From Verrucomicrobiota bacterium (GTDB lineage: Bacteria > Verrucomicrobiota > Verrucomicrobiia > Verrucomicrobiales > Verrucomicrobiaceae): DNA of 36,674 nt. Within the stretch, counting starts at the first letter, position 1. Each line of letters opens with the position of its first letter. Under the pieces are notes generated by a model that was not told the DNA's origin, made no database searches, and was given only the letters and a program-made list of their open reading frames with translations. Made by a program: the position numbers and the translations under genes. Of the stretch, positions 7,565 to 15,880 are shown one piece after another. The DNA lies in contig CAUJJC010000238.1 in the NCBI GenBank assembly GCA_963204975.1, forward strand, positions 1 through 36,674, read 5' to 3'.

Positions 7565-8662
7565 ATGAAGTTTATCCGCTACTGCCAGATGATTTGGTCT
7601 CTCCTCCGCAGCGAGGACGAGAACAAGCCGCAGCGCCGTCAGCGAGGCAACCGCCGCACCGCTCGTCAACGGCTCGTGGCACCTGACCGGCAGAAGGTTC
7701 ACAAGACGCCGGACACGCCGAAGATTCGGGCCGAGGAGCAAGCCGAACGTCTCCGGCACAATCTCCGGCTGGTGGGCCTGGCCGCGATGGTGGTCACGAT
7801 GGGCTCGGTGGTTTTCCTGGCCGTGCGGGAAACAGTTTTCAACAATCCCCGGCTCGCCGTTCGTGAGATCTACGTCACGCCCGAGGATGGCCATGAGATG
7901 CTCACGCCCACGCAAATCAAAGAGGCCTCCGGCCTGCGTGAGGGAGAGAATCTGCTCGTCGTGAACCTGCGCGATGTGCGCGAGAAACTGATGCAGATGC
8001 CCGCGATCAGCAAGGTGTCCGTGGAGCATGACTTCGCTGGCAAGATCACCATCACACCCACACAGCGCAGGCCCGTAGCCTGGGTGAAGTGCGATCATCT
8101 GCACTGGGTGCCGATGCGTGTGGGACAGGGTTTGCTCGTTGATGCCGATGGCCGTGCTATTCGTGCGGATACCGTCCTGCCTGAGTATGCGCAACTGCCC
8201 GTGATTGATGACGATACCATTGATCAAATCACGCTGGGCGCGCTGATCGTATCGCCACGATTCGTCGCCTCCCTCGATCTCATGAAGCAATTGGTCGAGC
8301 GGCAGAGCCGCGACGGTCAGGCACTCAAGAGCATCCAGGTGAAAAACAAATTTGCCCTCATCGCCACGTTCGACACGGGCTTCACGGCGACTTTCAGTTA
8401 CGACAGCATCGGTCCCGAGATGAAGCGTTACGATCAATTCGTGGCCGCCGTTCGTGGTCGCGATCCCAAGGCCCGTGCCATCAATCTGGCCGCTGAACTC
8501 AACATTCCCGTCGTCTTCGAAGTGGCCCAGGTGAAGGAGGCTCCTCCACCGCCAACGCCCACGCGCACCTCCGTTTCCAGCACCCGATCTCCCTCCCGCT
8601 CTGCGTCTTCCTCATCGACACGCCCGCGGAATTCAGGCAAAACACGAAAGACCAAATCCTAA
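7565..8662 (+). CDS. ftsQ: cell division protein FtsQ/DivIB
   Basis: FtsQ is a bitopic divisome protein that links early and late division proteins in the periplasm. The 365-residue product has a very basic cytoplasmic N-terminus (residues 15-65, many Arg, Lys and Gln), one membrane helix at about 69-87, a POTRA domain from about 95 to 172 (LAVREIYVT to ITPTQRRPVAWV), and the FtsQ beta domain. The last 35 or so residues are a Pro/Ser/Thr/Arg-rich low-complexity tail, not typical of the family. The ATG at 7565 was chosen because upstream starts would overlap ddl; ftsA begins 6 bp after the stop. Confidence 0.88.
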   Translation: MKFIRYCQMIWSLLRSEDENKPQRRQRGNRRTARQRLVAPDRQKVHKTPDTPKIRAEEQAERLRHNLRLVGLAAMVVTMGSVVFLAVRETVFNNPRLAVREIYVTPEDGHEMLTPTQIKEASGLREGENLLVVNLRDVREKLMQMPAISKVSVEHDFAGKITITPTQRRPVAWVKCDHLHWVPMRVGQGLLVDADGRAIRADTVLPEYAQLPVIDDDTIDQITLGALIVSPRFVASLDLMKQLVERQSRDGQALKSIQVKNKFALIATFDTGFTATFSYDSIGPEMKRYDQFVAAVRGRDPKARAINLAAELNIPVVFEVAQVKEAPPPPTPTRTSVSSTRSPSRSASSSSTRPRNSGKTRKTKS

Positions 8663-8668
8663 CCTCCC

Positions 8669-9874
8669 ATGGCCAAGAGCACCATTTACGCAGGACTCGA
8701 AATCGGCACACACAAAATTTGTGTGGTTGTCGGCGAAGCCAAGCGCGACGGCGCCATCAAGATCCTTGGCGTCGGCCAGGCACCCTCACGAGGCGTTCGC
8801 AAGGGCGAGATCGTCGATTTCGACAAGGTCCAAACTTGTCTCAACGATGCCCTCGTGCGCGCCGAAGACCGCAGCGATGTGATGATTCGCAATGTCTTCC
8901 TCGGCGTCAGCGGAGCCCACATCGAGAGCTTGAACAATCGTGGCTGCCATTGCCTCCCCGAAGATCAGCCCGAGATCACCGAGGATGACGTCGAGGAGTC
9001 GAAAGAGATCGCCCGCAACGTGGCCATCCCGCAGCAAAACGTCTTCCTGCACAGCATCACGCGTCAATATATCGTGGATGGCCAGGAGGCTGTGCGGCAA
9101 CCCATCGGTCGTGAGGCGCGCACCTTGGAGGCCGACTACCACATCATCCATGGCGTGCGTGGTCGTATTCAAAATGCCATCCGTTGTGTGCGTGAGATTC
9201 CACTCGAAGTGGAAGACGTGGTTTTCAATCCCATCGCCGCCGCGCAGGTGGTGCTCAATCGTGAGGCCAAGCACCAGGGCGCGCTCATGCTCGACTTCGG
9301 TGCGGGCACCGTGGACTATGTTCTTTATGAAGATGGCATGGTCACCGCTTCAGGTTGTGTGCCCCTCGGCGGCGATCATATCTCTCAAGACATTGCACAG
9401 GCGTTCCAGATGCCGCACGGTCGTGCCGAGCGCCTGAAGATCGACGAGGGCAGTTCCTTGTATCAAGACGTGTCGCCGGATGAAATGATCCGAGTGGAGG
9501 ATGACAATGGTCTGCACGTCACTGATGTGGAGCGCGCCTTTTTGAACGAAGTCATTTATCTGCGCACGCAGGAAATCCTCACCCAGGTTCGCGCTCGCGT
9601 GGATGATCATCTGGGCAAGCTCGCTGCAGGCATCTACATCACGGGTGGAGTGAGCCTGACGAAAGGCATTGACGCTGTTGCGAAGGAAGTGTTTGGATTA
9701 AAAGTCACCAAGGCTGGTTCCGCCCCTGTGAGCGGTGTGACCGCCACCTTTGAGAATCCTCAATACTCAGCGCCGATTGGACTCATCCGTTATGCCCAGA
9801 TCCTCGATAGCGAGAAGCCATTTCTCTCGCCGTTGTCCCGTCTCGGTCGTCGAATGAAGGAACTCCTTCACTAG
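8669..9874 (+). CDS. ftsA: cell division protein FtsA
   Basis: FtsA is the actin-like protein that tethers FtsZ to the membrane. The 401-residue sequence carries the phosphate-1 motif GLEIGTHKICVVV (9-21), the phosphate-2 motif LDFGAGTVDYVLY near 212, and the adenosine motif YITGGVSLTKG near 328. The 1C (SHS2) segment lies at about 83-160. The C-terminus (LSRLGRRMKELLH) is a short amphipathic helix of the kind that binds the membrane. Length is close to that of E. coli FtsA. The ATG in CCCATGG has no Shine-Dalgarno. It is followed by ftsZ after 63 bp. Confidence 0.95.
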   Translation: MAKSTIYAGLEIGTHKICVVVGEAKRDGAIKILGVGQAPSRGVRKGEIVDFDKVQTCLNDALVRAEDRSDVMIRNVFLGVSGAHIESLNNRGCHCLPEDQPEITEDDVEESKEIARNVAIPQQNVFLHSITRQYIVDGQEAVRQPIGREARTLEADYHIIHGVRGRIQNAIRCVREIPLEVEDVVFNPIAAAQVVLNREAKHQGALMLDFGAGTVDYVLYEDGMVTASGCVPLGGDHISQDIAQAFQMPHGRAERLKIDEGSSLYQDVSPDEMIRVEDDNGLHVTDVERAFLNEVIYLRTQEILTQVRARVDDHLGKLAAGIYITGGVSLTKGIDAVAKEVFGLKVTKAGSAPVSGVTATFENPQYSAPIGLIRYAQILDSEKPFLSPLSRLGRRMKELLH

Positions 9875-9937
9875 CCTGCACGGCGCTTTCGTCTCTCACA
9901 TCAATCTCCGCCAGCAACCTCCTAACATTCGCAAACC

Positions 9938-11743
9938 ATGGTCGAATATGATCGCTCCGCCCCCAGTGAAGCCAGTGGCAAAGATCCGTTCAGCATCTGC
10001 ATAGCAGGTGTCGGAGGCGCTGGCAGTAATGTCCTGGACCGCATCTCCATTGATCGCTCTGTGGATGCCAAGCTGGTCACCTTTCAGTCTGACATTCGGG
10101 TGCTCAATCGCACCAATGTCACGAACCGTGTGCAGCTTGGGACGGACCTGATGCGCGGTGTGGGTGCTGGTGGTGATCCTGATTTGGGGCGCGAAGCCGC
10201 TTTGTTTTCGAAGAATGAAATCCGCGATGCACTCGATGGCCATGAGATGGTCTTCATCAGCGCTGGTCTCGGCGGAGGCACGGGCTCCGGTGCGGCTCCG
10301 GTCATCGCTGAAATCGCCAAGAGCACTGGCGCGATCGTGGTCGTGTTTGCGACGGTTCCATTTTCCTTCGAAGGTCGTCGTCGCGGCGTTCAAGCGAGTG
10401 AGGCACTGGACCGTCTGGCCAAGAGTGCGGACGCGTTGATCCTCTTCGACAACAACCGCATGGGCGAACTCGTCCTGCCGAAAGAAGGCATTCAGAAGGC
10501 TTTCGCTCAAGGCGATCAACTCATCGCTCAAAGCGTGCGAGCCGTCACCAGCATGGTGGGCACACCGGGGCTCGTGAAGCTGGGCCTGGATGATCTCGTC
10601 GCCGCTCTCCGCGTCTCCGAAGGGCGTTGCCTGTTCGGCTTTGGTGAAGCCAAGGGCCAGAACCGCGGCACCGAGGCGCTCAGGCGCGCTCTCAAGAGCC
10701 CGCTCATCAATTCGGGCGAGTTGCTGGGCAACGCCAAGAACCTCCTGGTTCACGTCGTCGGCGGCGAATCGCTTACCCTCGCCGAGGTCGAGCAGGTGAT
10801 GAAGCAACTCGGTCGCCATGTGCCAGACGAGACGCAAATCCTCTTCGGTTTGAGTGTCGAGCCCAAGCTCGGTGAGACCATCACCGTCACACTCATCAGC
10901 GCGCTCAGTGCTCGTGAGCTTGCGACGGCACGGCGCGAGACGGAAGTGCGTCAGCCGCAGGCACAGCCCGCCGCCGCTCCCGAACCCGTCGCCAAGCCCT
11001 CCGCTCGGCAGCAGCCTGCGGTTGCGAAAGCAGCTCCAGCACCCCAGCCGCCCCCTCCACCACCGCCTCCCGCGTTGGATGATCTTTTCGTTTCAGGCCC
11101 TGCTCGTGCCGAAGATCCCGTGATCGAAGAGATCGCAGAACCTGCTCCTCTGCCAGTGATTGAGACGCGCCCTGCGCCTGTTGCCAAGACTCCCGCAGTA
11201 GTAGCGCCTGCACCTGAAGAAGTGGTCTATGAAGCCGCCATCGAAGATGTGGCCCCCGAGCCGCCTCGTGAACCGACAAGGGATTCAGCTCGCGTTCGTC
11301 TGCTCAATGTCGTGAACCCTGAGAAGGCGGTCGTGGCAGCACCTGTTCAGAAAGCCGCACCTCCAGTCGATGAAGTCCGCATCGAGCCCGAGCCTGCCCC
11401 ACAGGTGGTGGCCCCTGTGCCAGAAACCGTGTCCGTGCCGGTCAGCCGGACGCCAGCCACGACTCAGGTGCGCCCTGCGGCGATGGCCGAGCCAACCATC
11501 GTGGCCCGCACGACTGAAACGCCCGCTCCCCAGCCCGAGAGCAAAGCTCCTGATCTCTTTGGCGGACGCGACAGCGCTCCCGCCGTGAAAAAGACAGCAC
11601 CGGTCGAGCAACCATCGTTGCGCCTCGGAACGGAGGAGCGTGGAGGTCGATTTAAGGACACTGAGCCATCCTTCGCGGCCCAGGGGAATGAAGACCTCGA
11701 CACGCCGACCTGGATGCGTTTGCGCCGTCGGGTGACCAAGTAA
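9938..11743 (+). CDS. ftsZ: cell division protein FtsZ, divergent
   Basis: FtsZ is the tubulin-like GTPase that forms the division ring. At 601 residues it is much longer than usual because of a Pro/Ala/Glu-rich linker from about 345 to 580. Visible motifs: AGVGGAGSN (23-31), tubulin signature GLGGGTGSGAA (110-120), FEGRRR (144-149) and a C-terminal peptide DLDTPTWMRLRRR that matches the conserved FtsA/ZipA-binding tail. Two sites differ from the norm: the NTD of the T2 loop is QSD (50-52), and the T7 loop reads GLVKLGLDDL (211-220), keeping the Asp equivalent to E. coli D212 but with Gly in place of D209 and Lys for N207. Divergent FtsZ is expected in Verrucomicrobia. Confidence 0.93.
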   Translation: MVEYDRSAPSEASGKDPFSICIAGVGGAGSNVLDRISIDRSVDAKLVTFQSDIRVLNRTNVTNRVQLGTDLMRGVGAGGDPDLGREAALFSKNEIRDALDGHEMVFISAGLGGGTGSGAAPVIAEIAKSTGAIVVVFATVPFSFEGRRRGVQASEALDRLAKSADALILFDNNRMGELVLPKEGIQKAFAQGDQLIAQSVRAVTSMVGTPGLVKLGLDDLVAALRVSEGRCLFGFGEAKGQNRGTEALRRALKSPLINSGELLGNAKNLLVHVVGGESLTLAEVEQVMKQLGRHVPDETQILFGLSVEPKLGETITVTLISALSARELATARRETEVRQPQAQPAAAPEPVAKPSARQQPAVAKAAPAPQPPPPPPPPALDDLFVSGPARAEDPVIEEIAEPAPLPVIETRPAPVAKTPAVVAPAPEEVVYEAAIEDVAPEPPREPTRDSARVRLLNVVNPEKAVVAAPVQKAAPPVDEVRIEPEPAPQVVAPVPETVSVPVSRTPATTQVRPAAMAEPTIVARTTETPAPQPESKAPDLFGGRDSAPAVKKTAPVEQPSLRLGTEERGGRFKDTEPSFAAQGNEDLDTPTWMRLRRRVTK

Positions 11744-11829
11744 TTGTGCTTCAATTGCGCAAATATTTTCCATAGCAGCGCAAGATCGGCAGCATAGAGT
11801 CGTAGGTTTTGCCGACAACTACCCTCGCT

Positions 11830-13158
11830 ATGAAAATGCACCCCCTCTGCCAAGGCAATCACAACGATCTCATGGCTGGCCAAAGCCGCCGTGACTTCCT
11901 CCAAATCGGTGCCATCGCCGGACTTGGACTCACCCTCCCTGAAATGATGCGTCTCCAAGCGATTGAGATGCCCAAGGTGGAAAGCTTCAAGCCTGTCGCT
12001 GACAGCGTCATTCACATCTACCTGCCGGGCGGCATGGCCCAGCACGAGTCCTGGGATCCGAAGCCCTTTGCTTCACCTGATTACCGAGGCCCCTACAGCC
12101 CGATCAAAGGCGTGACGGGTGAATACGTGGGCGAGAAGTTCCAGAACATCTCGAAGATCCTCGACAAGATCACGATCATTCGCTCGATGACCCATGGCGA
12201 AGCTGCCCACGAGCGCGGCACGCACAACATGTTCACGGGTTACCGCCCCAGCCCGGCGATCAAATTCCCCAGCTTCGGCAGCATCATCTCTCACGAGCAG
12301 GGTTCCCGTAACAACCTGCCGCCCTACGTGGTGGTGCCCAATGTGTCGGCTCCCGAGCAGCAGTCCGGTTACATGAGTAGCGCCTACGGTCCGTTCGCTC
12401 TGGGCAGCGATCCTGCGGACAAAAACTTCACCGTCCGCGACCTGCTTGCTCCCAAGGACATCGACCTCAAGCGCTTCGACCGCCGTCGCTCGCTGCTGGG
12501 TGCCGTCGATGAGCACTTCCGCACCATCGAAAAGAGTGATGCTCTCAGCGCCATGGACAGCTTCTATCAGGCCGCTTACGGCTTGATCAGCAGCCAGCAG
12601 GCTCGTGAAGCCTTCAATCTCAATGCCGAGCCTGACAAGCTGCGTGATGAGTATGGTCGCAACACCGCCGGTCAGCGCTTCCTGCTGGCCCGCCGTCTGG
12701 TGGAAGCCGGTGTGCGCATGGTGTCCGTCACCTACGGTGGCTGGGATCACCACAGCAATATCAAGAGCGCCTTCGATGGCCAGGCTCCAAACTTCGACGT
12801 GGCCTTCAGCCGCCTCATCAAGGACCTCGAAGATCGTGGCATGTTGGGCCGCACCTTGGTCATGGTCAGCTCCGAGTTTGGACGCACACCGAAGATCAAC
12901 GGCACCAATGGTCGTGATCACTGGCCTCGCGTGTTCTCCGTTGCTCTCGCTGGTGGCGGCATCAAGAAGGGCCACGTCTATGGCTCCTCCGACGCCCTTG
13001 GTGGCGAGCCCGACACCAATCCCGTGGGTCCAGAGGATCTCGCCAAGACGATGTATCGCCTCATCGGTATCAATGCCGACAAGCGCATCGTTGCGGATGG
13101 CGTTCGTCCAATCGACATCGTGAACGGTGGTCGCATCCTCAACGAAGTCATCGCTTAA
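11830..13158 (+). CDS. DUF1501 family protein, Tat-type signal
   Basis: This 442-residue protein belongs to DUF1501, a sulfatase/alkaline-phosphatase-like family very common in Planctomycetes and Verrucomicrobia. The twin-arginine-type signal SRRDFLQIGAIAGLGL sits at about 19-34. Family blocks include LPGGMAQHESWDPKP, MTHGEAAHERGTHNMFTGY, YGGWDHH and EFGRTPKINGTNGRDHWP; His, Asp and Asn in these are candidate metal or catalytic residues. In many relatives a DUF1549/DUF1553 (PSD1-type) gene is adjacent; none is here. The ATG at 11830 (or 11836) is preferred over an upstream TTG at 11809. A strong terminator follows. Confidence 0.88.
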   Translation: MKMHPLCQGNHNDLMAGQSRRDFLQIGAIAGLGLTLPEMMRLQAIEMPKVESFKPVADSVIHIYLPGGMAQHESWDPKPFASPDYRGPYSPIKGVTGEYVGEKFQNISKILDKITIIRSMTHGEAAHERGTHNMFTGYRPSPAIKFPSFGSIISHEQGSRNNLPPYVVVPNVSAPEQQSGYMSSAYGPFALGSDPADKNFTVRDLLAPKDIDLKRFDRRRSLLGAVDEHFRTIEKSDALSAMDSFYQAAYGLISSQQAREAFNLNAEPDKLRDEYGRNTAGQRFLLARRLVEAGVRMVSVTYGGWDHHSNIKSAFDGQAPNFDVAFSRLIKDLEDRGMLGRTLVMVSSEFGRTPKINGTNGRDHWPRVFSVALAGGGIKKGHVYGSSDALGGEPDTNPVGPEDLAKTMYRLIGINADKRIVADGVRPIDIVNGGRILNEVIA

Positions 13159-13175
13159 CACGATCATTCCTTTTG

Positions 13176-13207
13176 ACGGCGCAGAGGTCATCCTCTGCGC
13201 CGTTTTT
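13176..13207 (+). terminator. Rho-independent terminator after the DUF1501 gene
   Basis: A perfect 12-bp stem (ACGGCGCAGAGG at 13176-13187 with its complement at 13192-13203) closes on a TCAT tetraloop and runs into TTTTTG. It lies 17 bp past the DUF1501 stop codon and is among the clearest terminators in the window. Confidence 0.95.
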
Positions 13208-13288
13208 GTTTTGATGAAGGGCTGCTTGAGGAAGCAAGATTGATCTCCTGGTTGCAATCGCCGCCGCTCCACTCCATGAACCGGGGCT

Positions 13289-14386
13289 ATGTCAAACATC
13301 TGGGAATTCGCCAACTCGCAGCTCAAGGACCTCGTCGCTTATGAACCGGGCAAGCCAATCGATGAAGTCGCGCGCGAACGCGGCCTCAAGCCCGAGGACA
13401 TCATTAAGCTGGCATCGAACGAGAACCCACTCGGCCCCTCGCCCAAGGCCCAGGCCGCGATGACCGCCGCGTGCAGCGACGTGCACATCTATCCCGATGG
13501 CGGCAGCTACAAGCTGCGCAATGCGATCACTCAGAAGTTCGGCCTCGAAATGGGCAATGTCATCCTCGGCTCCGGCAGCAATGAAGTGATCGAGTTCATC
13601 GGCCACGCTTTCCTCAAGTCGGGCGACAACATCATCACCGCCGAGCACACCTTCCTGGTCTATAAACTGATGGCCAAGGTCTTCGGCGCGGACACGATCG
13701 AAGTGCCCGATCCCGGCTACGTCCACGACCTCGACGCGATGGCAGCTGCGATCACTCCGCAGACGAAGGAGATCTTCATCGCAAACCCGAACAACCCCAC
13801 CGGCACGCTGGTGACGCAGGAGCAGATCGACCGCTTCATGGCCAAGGTGCCAGATCACGTCGTAGTCGTGTTTGACGAGGCCTACTACGAGTTCCTCGAC
13901 AACCCGCCGGACACTCTCAAATACGTCCGCGAAGGCCGTAACGTGGTCGTGCTGCGCACCTTCTCGAAGATCCAAGGACTCGCCGGATTGCGCATCGGCT
14001 ACGGCCTTGCCAACAAGGACCTCATCGAGGTGCTGCAACGCACGCGCCAGCCGTTCAACATCAACTCCATTGCCCAAGCCGGAGCGCTCGCTGGCCTGCT
14101 CGATGACGAGCATCAGTCGAAGACCAAACGCATCACCGACGAGGGCCGCAGTTATCTGCAAACGCAGTTCGCGCACATGGGTCTGGAGTTCATCCCGAGC
14201 TTCGCCAACTTCGTGCTCGTGAAGGTTGGCGACGGCAACGCAGTCTTCAAAGCTATGATGGACAAGGGCGTCATCGTCCGCGCCATGGCCGCCTACAAGC
14301 TGCCGCAGTGGGTCCGCATCAGCATCGGCACCATGCCGCAAAATGAACGCTGCATCGCGGTGCTGAAAGAGGTGCTTGGGAAGTAG
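13289..14386 (+). CDS. hisC: histidinol-phosphate aminotransferase
   Basis: HisC is a PLP-dependent fold-type I aminotransferase converting imidazole acetol phosphate to histidinol phosphate. The 365-residue protein shows SNENPLGPSP (43-52), NPNNPTG starting near 166, DEAYYEF, and the PLP-binding lysine near 227 in TFSKIQGLAGLRIGYG. The C-terminal Arg that binds substrate carboxylate or phosphate is in WVRISIG. Length is normal. No other his gene is adjacent. Some relatives act on aromatic amino acids too. The gene begins 82 bp after a terminator, so it has its own promoter, not identified here. Confidence 0.93.
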   Translation: MSNIWEFANSQLKDLVAYEPGKPIDEVARERGLKPEDIIKLASNENPLGPSPKAQAAMTAACSDVHIYPDGGSYKLRNAITQKFGLEMGNVILGSGSNEVIEFIGHAFLKSGDNIITAEHTFLVYKLMAKVFGADTIEVPDPGYVHDLDAMAAAITPQTKEIFIANPNNPTGTLVTQEQIDRFMAKVPDHVVVVFDEAYYEFLDNPPDTLKYVREGRNVVVLRTFSKIQGLAGLRIGYGLANKDLIEVLQRTRQPFNINSIAQAGALAGLLDDEHQSKTKRITDEGRSYLQTQFAHMGLEFIPSFANFVLVKVGDGNAVFKAMMDKGVIVRAMAAYKLPQWVRISIGTMPQNERCIAVLKEVLGK

Positions 14387-14407
14387 AACGCGCGATATCG
14401 CACGTTC
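14386..14407 (+). promoter_or_regulatory. 22-bp near-perfect palindrome at the hisC stop
   Basis: The centre GCGATATCGC is a perfect palindrome and is flanked by GAACG and CGTTC arms; only one symmetric pair (14391 and 14402) fails to match. It starts on the last base of the hisC stop codon and ends 9 bp before the ATG of the next gene. There is no T-run, so an operator is more likely than a terminator. No protein is known to bind it. Confidence 0.5.
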
Positions 14408-14416
14408 TCCTGCACC

Positions 14417-15880
14417 ATGCGCCTCGCCCTTCTTCTCTGCCTGATCGTCTCCGCGCTCGCCGCTGAGACCGTGAAGCCGCCTTACTTCGGCATTCATGTC
14501 ATCGACGAAGCCACGGGGCGAGGCATTCCGCTGATCGAGATGCGCACGGTGAATGACGTGCGCGGCATCACGGACAACGCAGGCTGGATCGCGTTCTACG
14601 AACCCGGGCTGATGGATCGCGAGGTGTGGTTCTACATCAGCCTGTCGCCGGGCTACGAGCGAGAGAAGGACGGCTTCGGCTACATCGGTGCCCGGCTCAA
14701 GACGACGCCCGGCACCACGGCGACGGTGAAGATGAAGCGCACCAACATCGCCGAGCGCATCGCCCGCACCACCGGCCAGGGCTTGTATCGCGACAGCGAG
14801 ATGCTCGGCCTGCCGTGTTCGCTGCCGAACCTCGGCAATGCCGGTGTCATGGGCTCCGACAGCGTGCAAGCCGTGCCTTATCGCGGGAAGATCTTCTGGG
14901 TCTGGGGCGACACCAACGTGCCGCACTATCCGCTCGGCAACTTCCAGACGACCTCGGCCTTCACCCCACGCGAGTTGAAGCCGGAGCGAGGCATCGACTT
15001 CGATTACCTCGTGGATGAGCAGCGCCCCGACAAGATTCGCCACATGCTGCCGATCAATGCGCCGGGAGCCGTGTGGTTGTTCGGCCTGCTCACTGCCAAA
15101 GACGAGCGCGACGAGGAGGCGATGCTCGCCCACTACTCGCGGCACAAGTCGCTCGACAACGCGGTGGAGCACGGTCTCGCGAAGTTCGACGACAAGCTCG
15201 GGCACTTCACGGTGCTCAAGCAGCTCGACAAGGCGAACACCTGGCAATACCCACGCGGCCACGCCTTGCGTGCGGGCGAGCATTTCTATTTTTCCGATGG
15301 CTTCCTGCTCACGCGCACCAAAGCCGAATGGACGAGCCTCATCGAACCCGCGAGCTACGAGGCATTGCGCTACGATGAGGCGAAGCATGAATGGCGCTGG
15401 CAGCGCGATCAACCACCCACCACGCCCAACGACGAGGTGAAGATGTTGCTCCGAGGCCAGATGCCCAAGGAACACGCGCGCTATCATCTGAAGGATGTGG
15501 CGAGCGACAAATTCGTCAGCCTGCACGGCGGCAGTGTGCAGTGGAATGAGCATCGCCAGCGCTGGGTGCTCATCGGCTTGCAGCGCGGCGGCAAGGATGA
15601 TCCTTCACCGCTCGGCGAGGTGTGGTATGCCGAATCGAAGCAACCCGACGGCCCGTGGACGAAGGCCATCAAAGTCGTGAGCCACCCGCGCTACACGTAT
15701 TACAACCCCGTGCATCACGGCTTCCTGGATGCGGAAGGCGGGCGTTACATCTACTTCGAGGGCACTTACTCGCTGGAGTTCTCCGGCAATCCGCTGGCAC
15801 CCGCACGCTACGACTACAATCAGCTCATGTATCGACTCGACCTTGATGATGAGCGGCTCAAGGATGCTCGAGCGGAGTGA
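14417..15880 (+). CDS. secreted protein of unknown function, 487 aa
   Basis: A short signal peptide (MRLALLLCLIVSALAAE) predicts export. Residues 25-110 resemble a small beta-sandwich of the carboxypeptidase-regulatory kind (GRGIPLIEMRTVNDVRGITDNAGWIAF). The rest, with repeated aromatic-rich strands such as KIFWVWGDTNVPHYPLG and GSVQWNEHRQRWVLIG, looks like a beta-propeller related to glycoside-hydrolase-like or DUF4185-type proteins. That assignment is by pattern only. A role on extracellular polysaccharide is possible. It starts 30 bp after hisC with the palindrome between, and its stop abuts that of the opposite-strand DUF4407 gene. Confidence 0.75.
   Translation: MRLALLLCLIVSALAAETVKPPYFGIHVIDEATGRGIPLIEMRTVNDVRGITDNAGWIAFYEPGLMDREVWFYISLSPGYEREKDGFGYIGARLKTTPGTTATVKMKRTNIAERIARTTGQGLYRDSEMLGLPCSLPNLGNAGVMGSDSVQAVPYRGKIFWVWGDTNVPHYPLGNFQTTSAFTPRELKPERGIDFDYLVDEQRPDKIRHMLPINAPGAVWLFGLLTAKDERDEEAMLAHYSRHKSLDNAVEHGLAKFDDKLGHFTVLKQLDKANTWQYPRGHALRAGEHFYFSDGFLLTRTKAEWTSLIEPASYEALRYDEAKHEWRWQRDQPPTTPNDEVKMLLRGQMPKEHARYHLKDVASDKFVSLHGGSVQWNEHRQRWVLIGLQRGGKDDPSPLGEVWYAESKQPDGPWTKAIKVVSHPRYTYYNPVHHGFLDAEGGRYIYFEGTYSLEFSGNPLAPARYDYNQLMYRLDLDDERLKDARAE

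Noticed and set aside
12073..13326. 417-codon minus-strand frame opposite the DUF1501 gene
   Set aside because: The DUF1501 motifs are clear, and this frame also crosses a strong terminator and the hisC start.
13292..15553. 753-codon open frame on the minus strand opposite hisC and the secreted-protein gene
   Set aside because: It is antisense to two well-supported genes and has the His/Arg/Glu/Val-rich look of a GC-driven chance frame.
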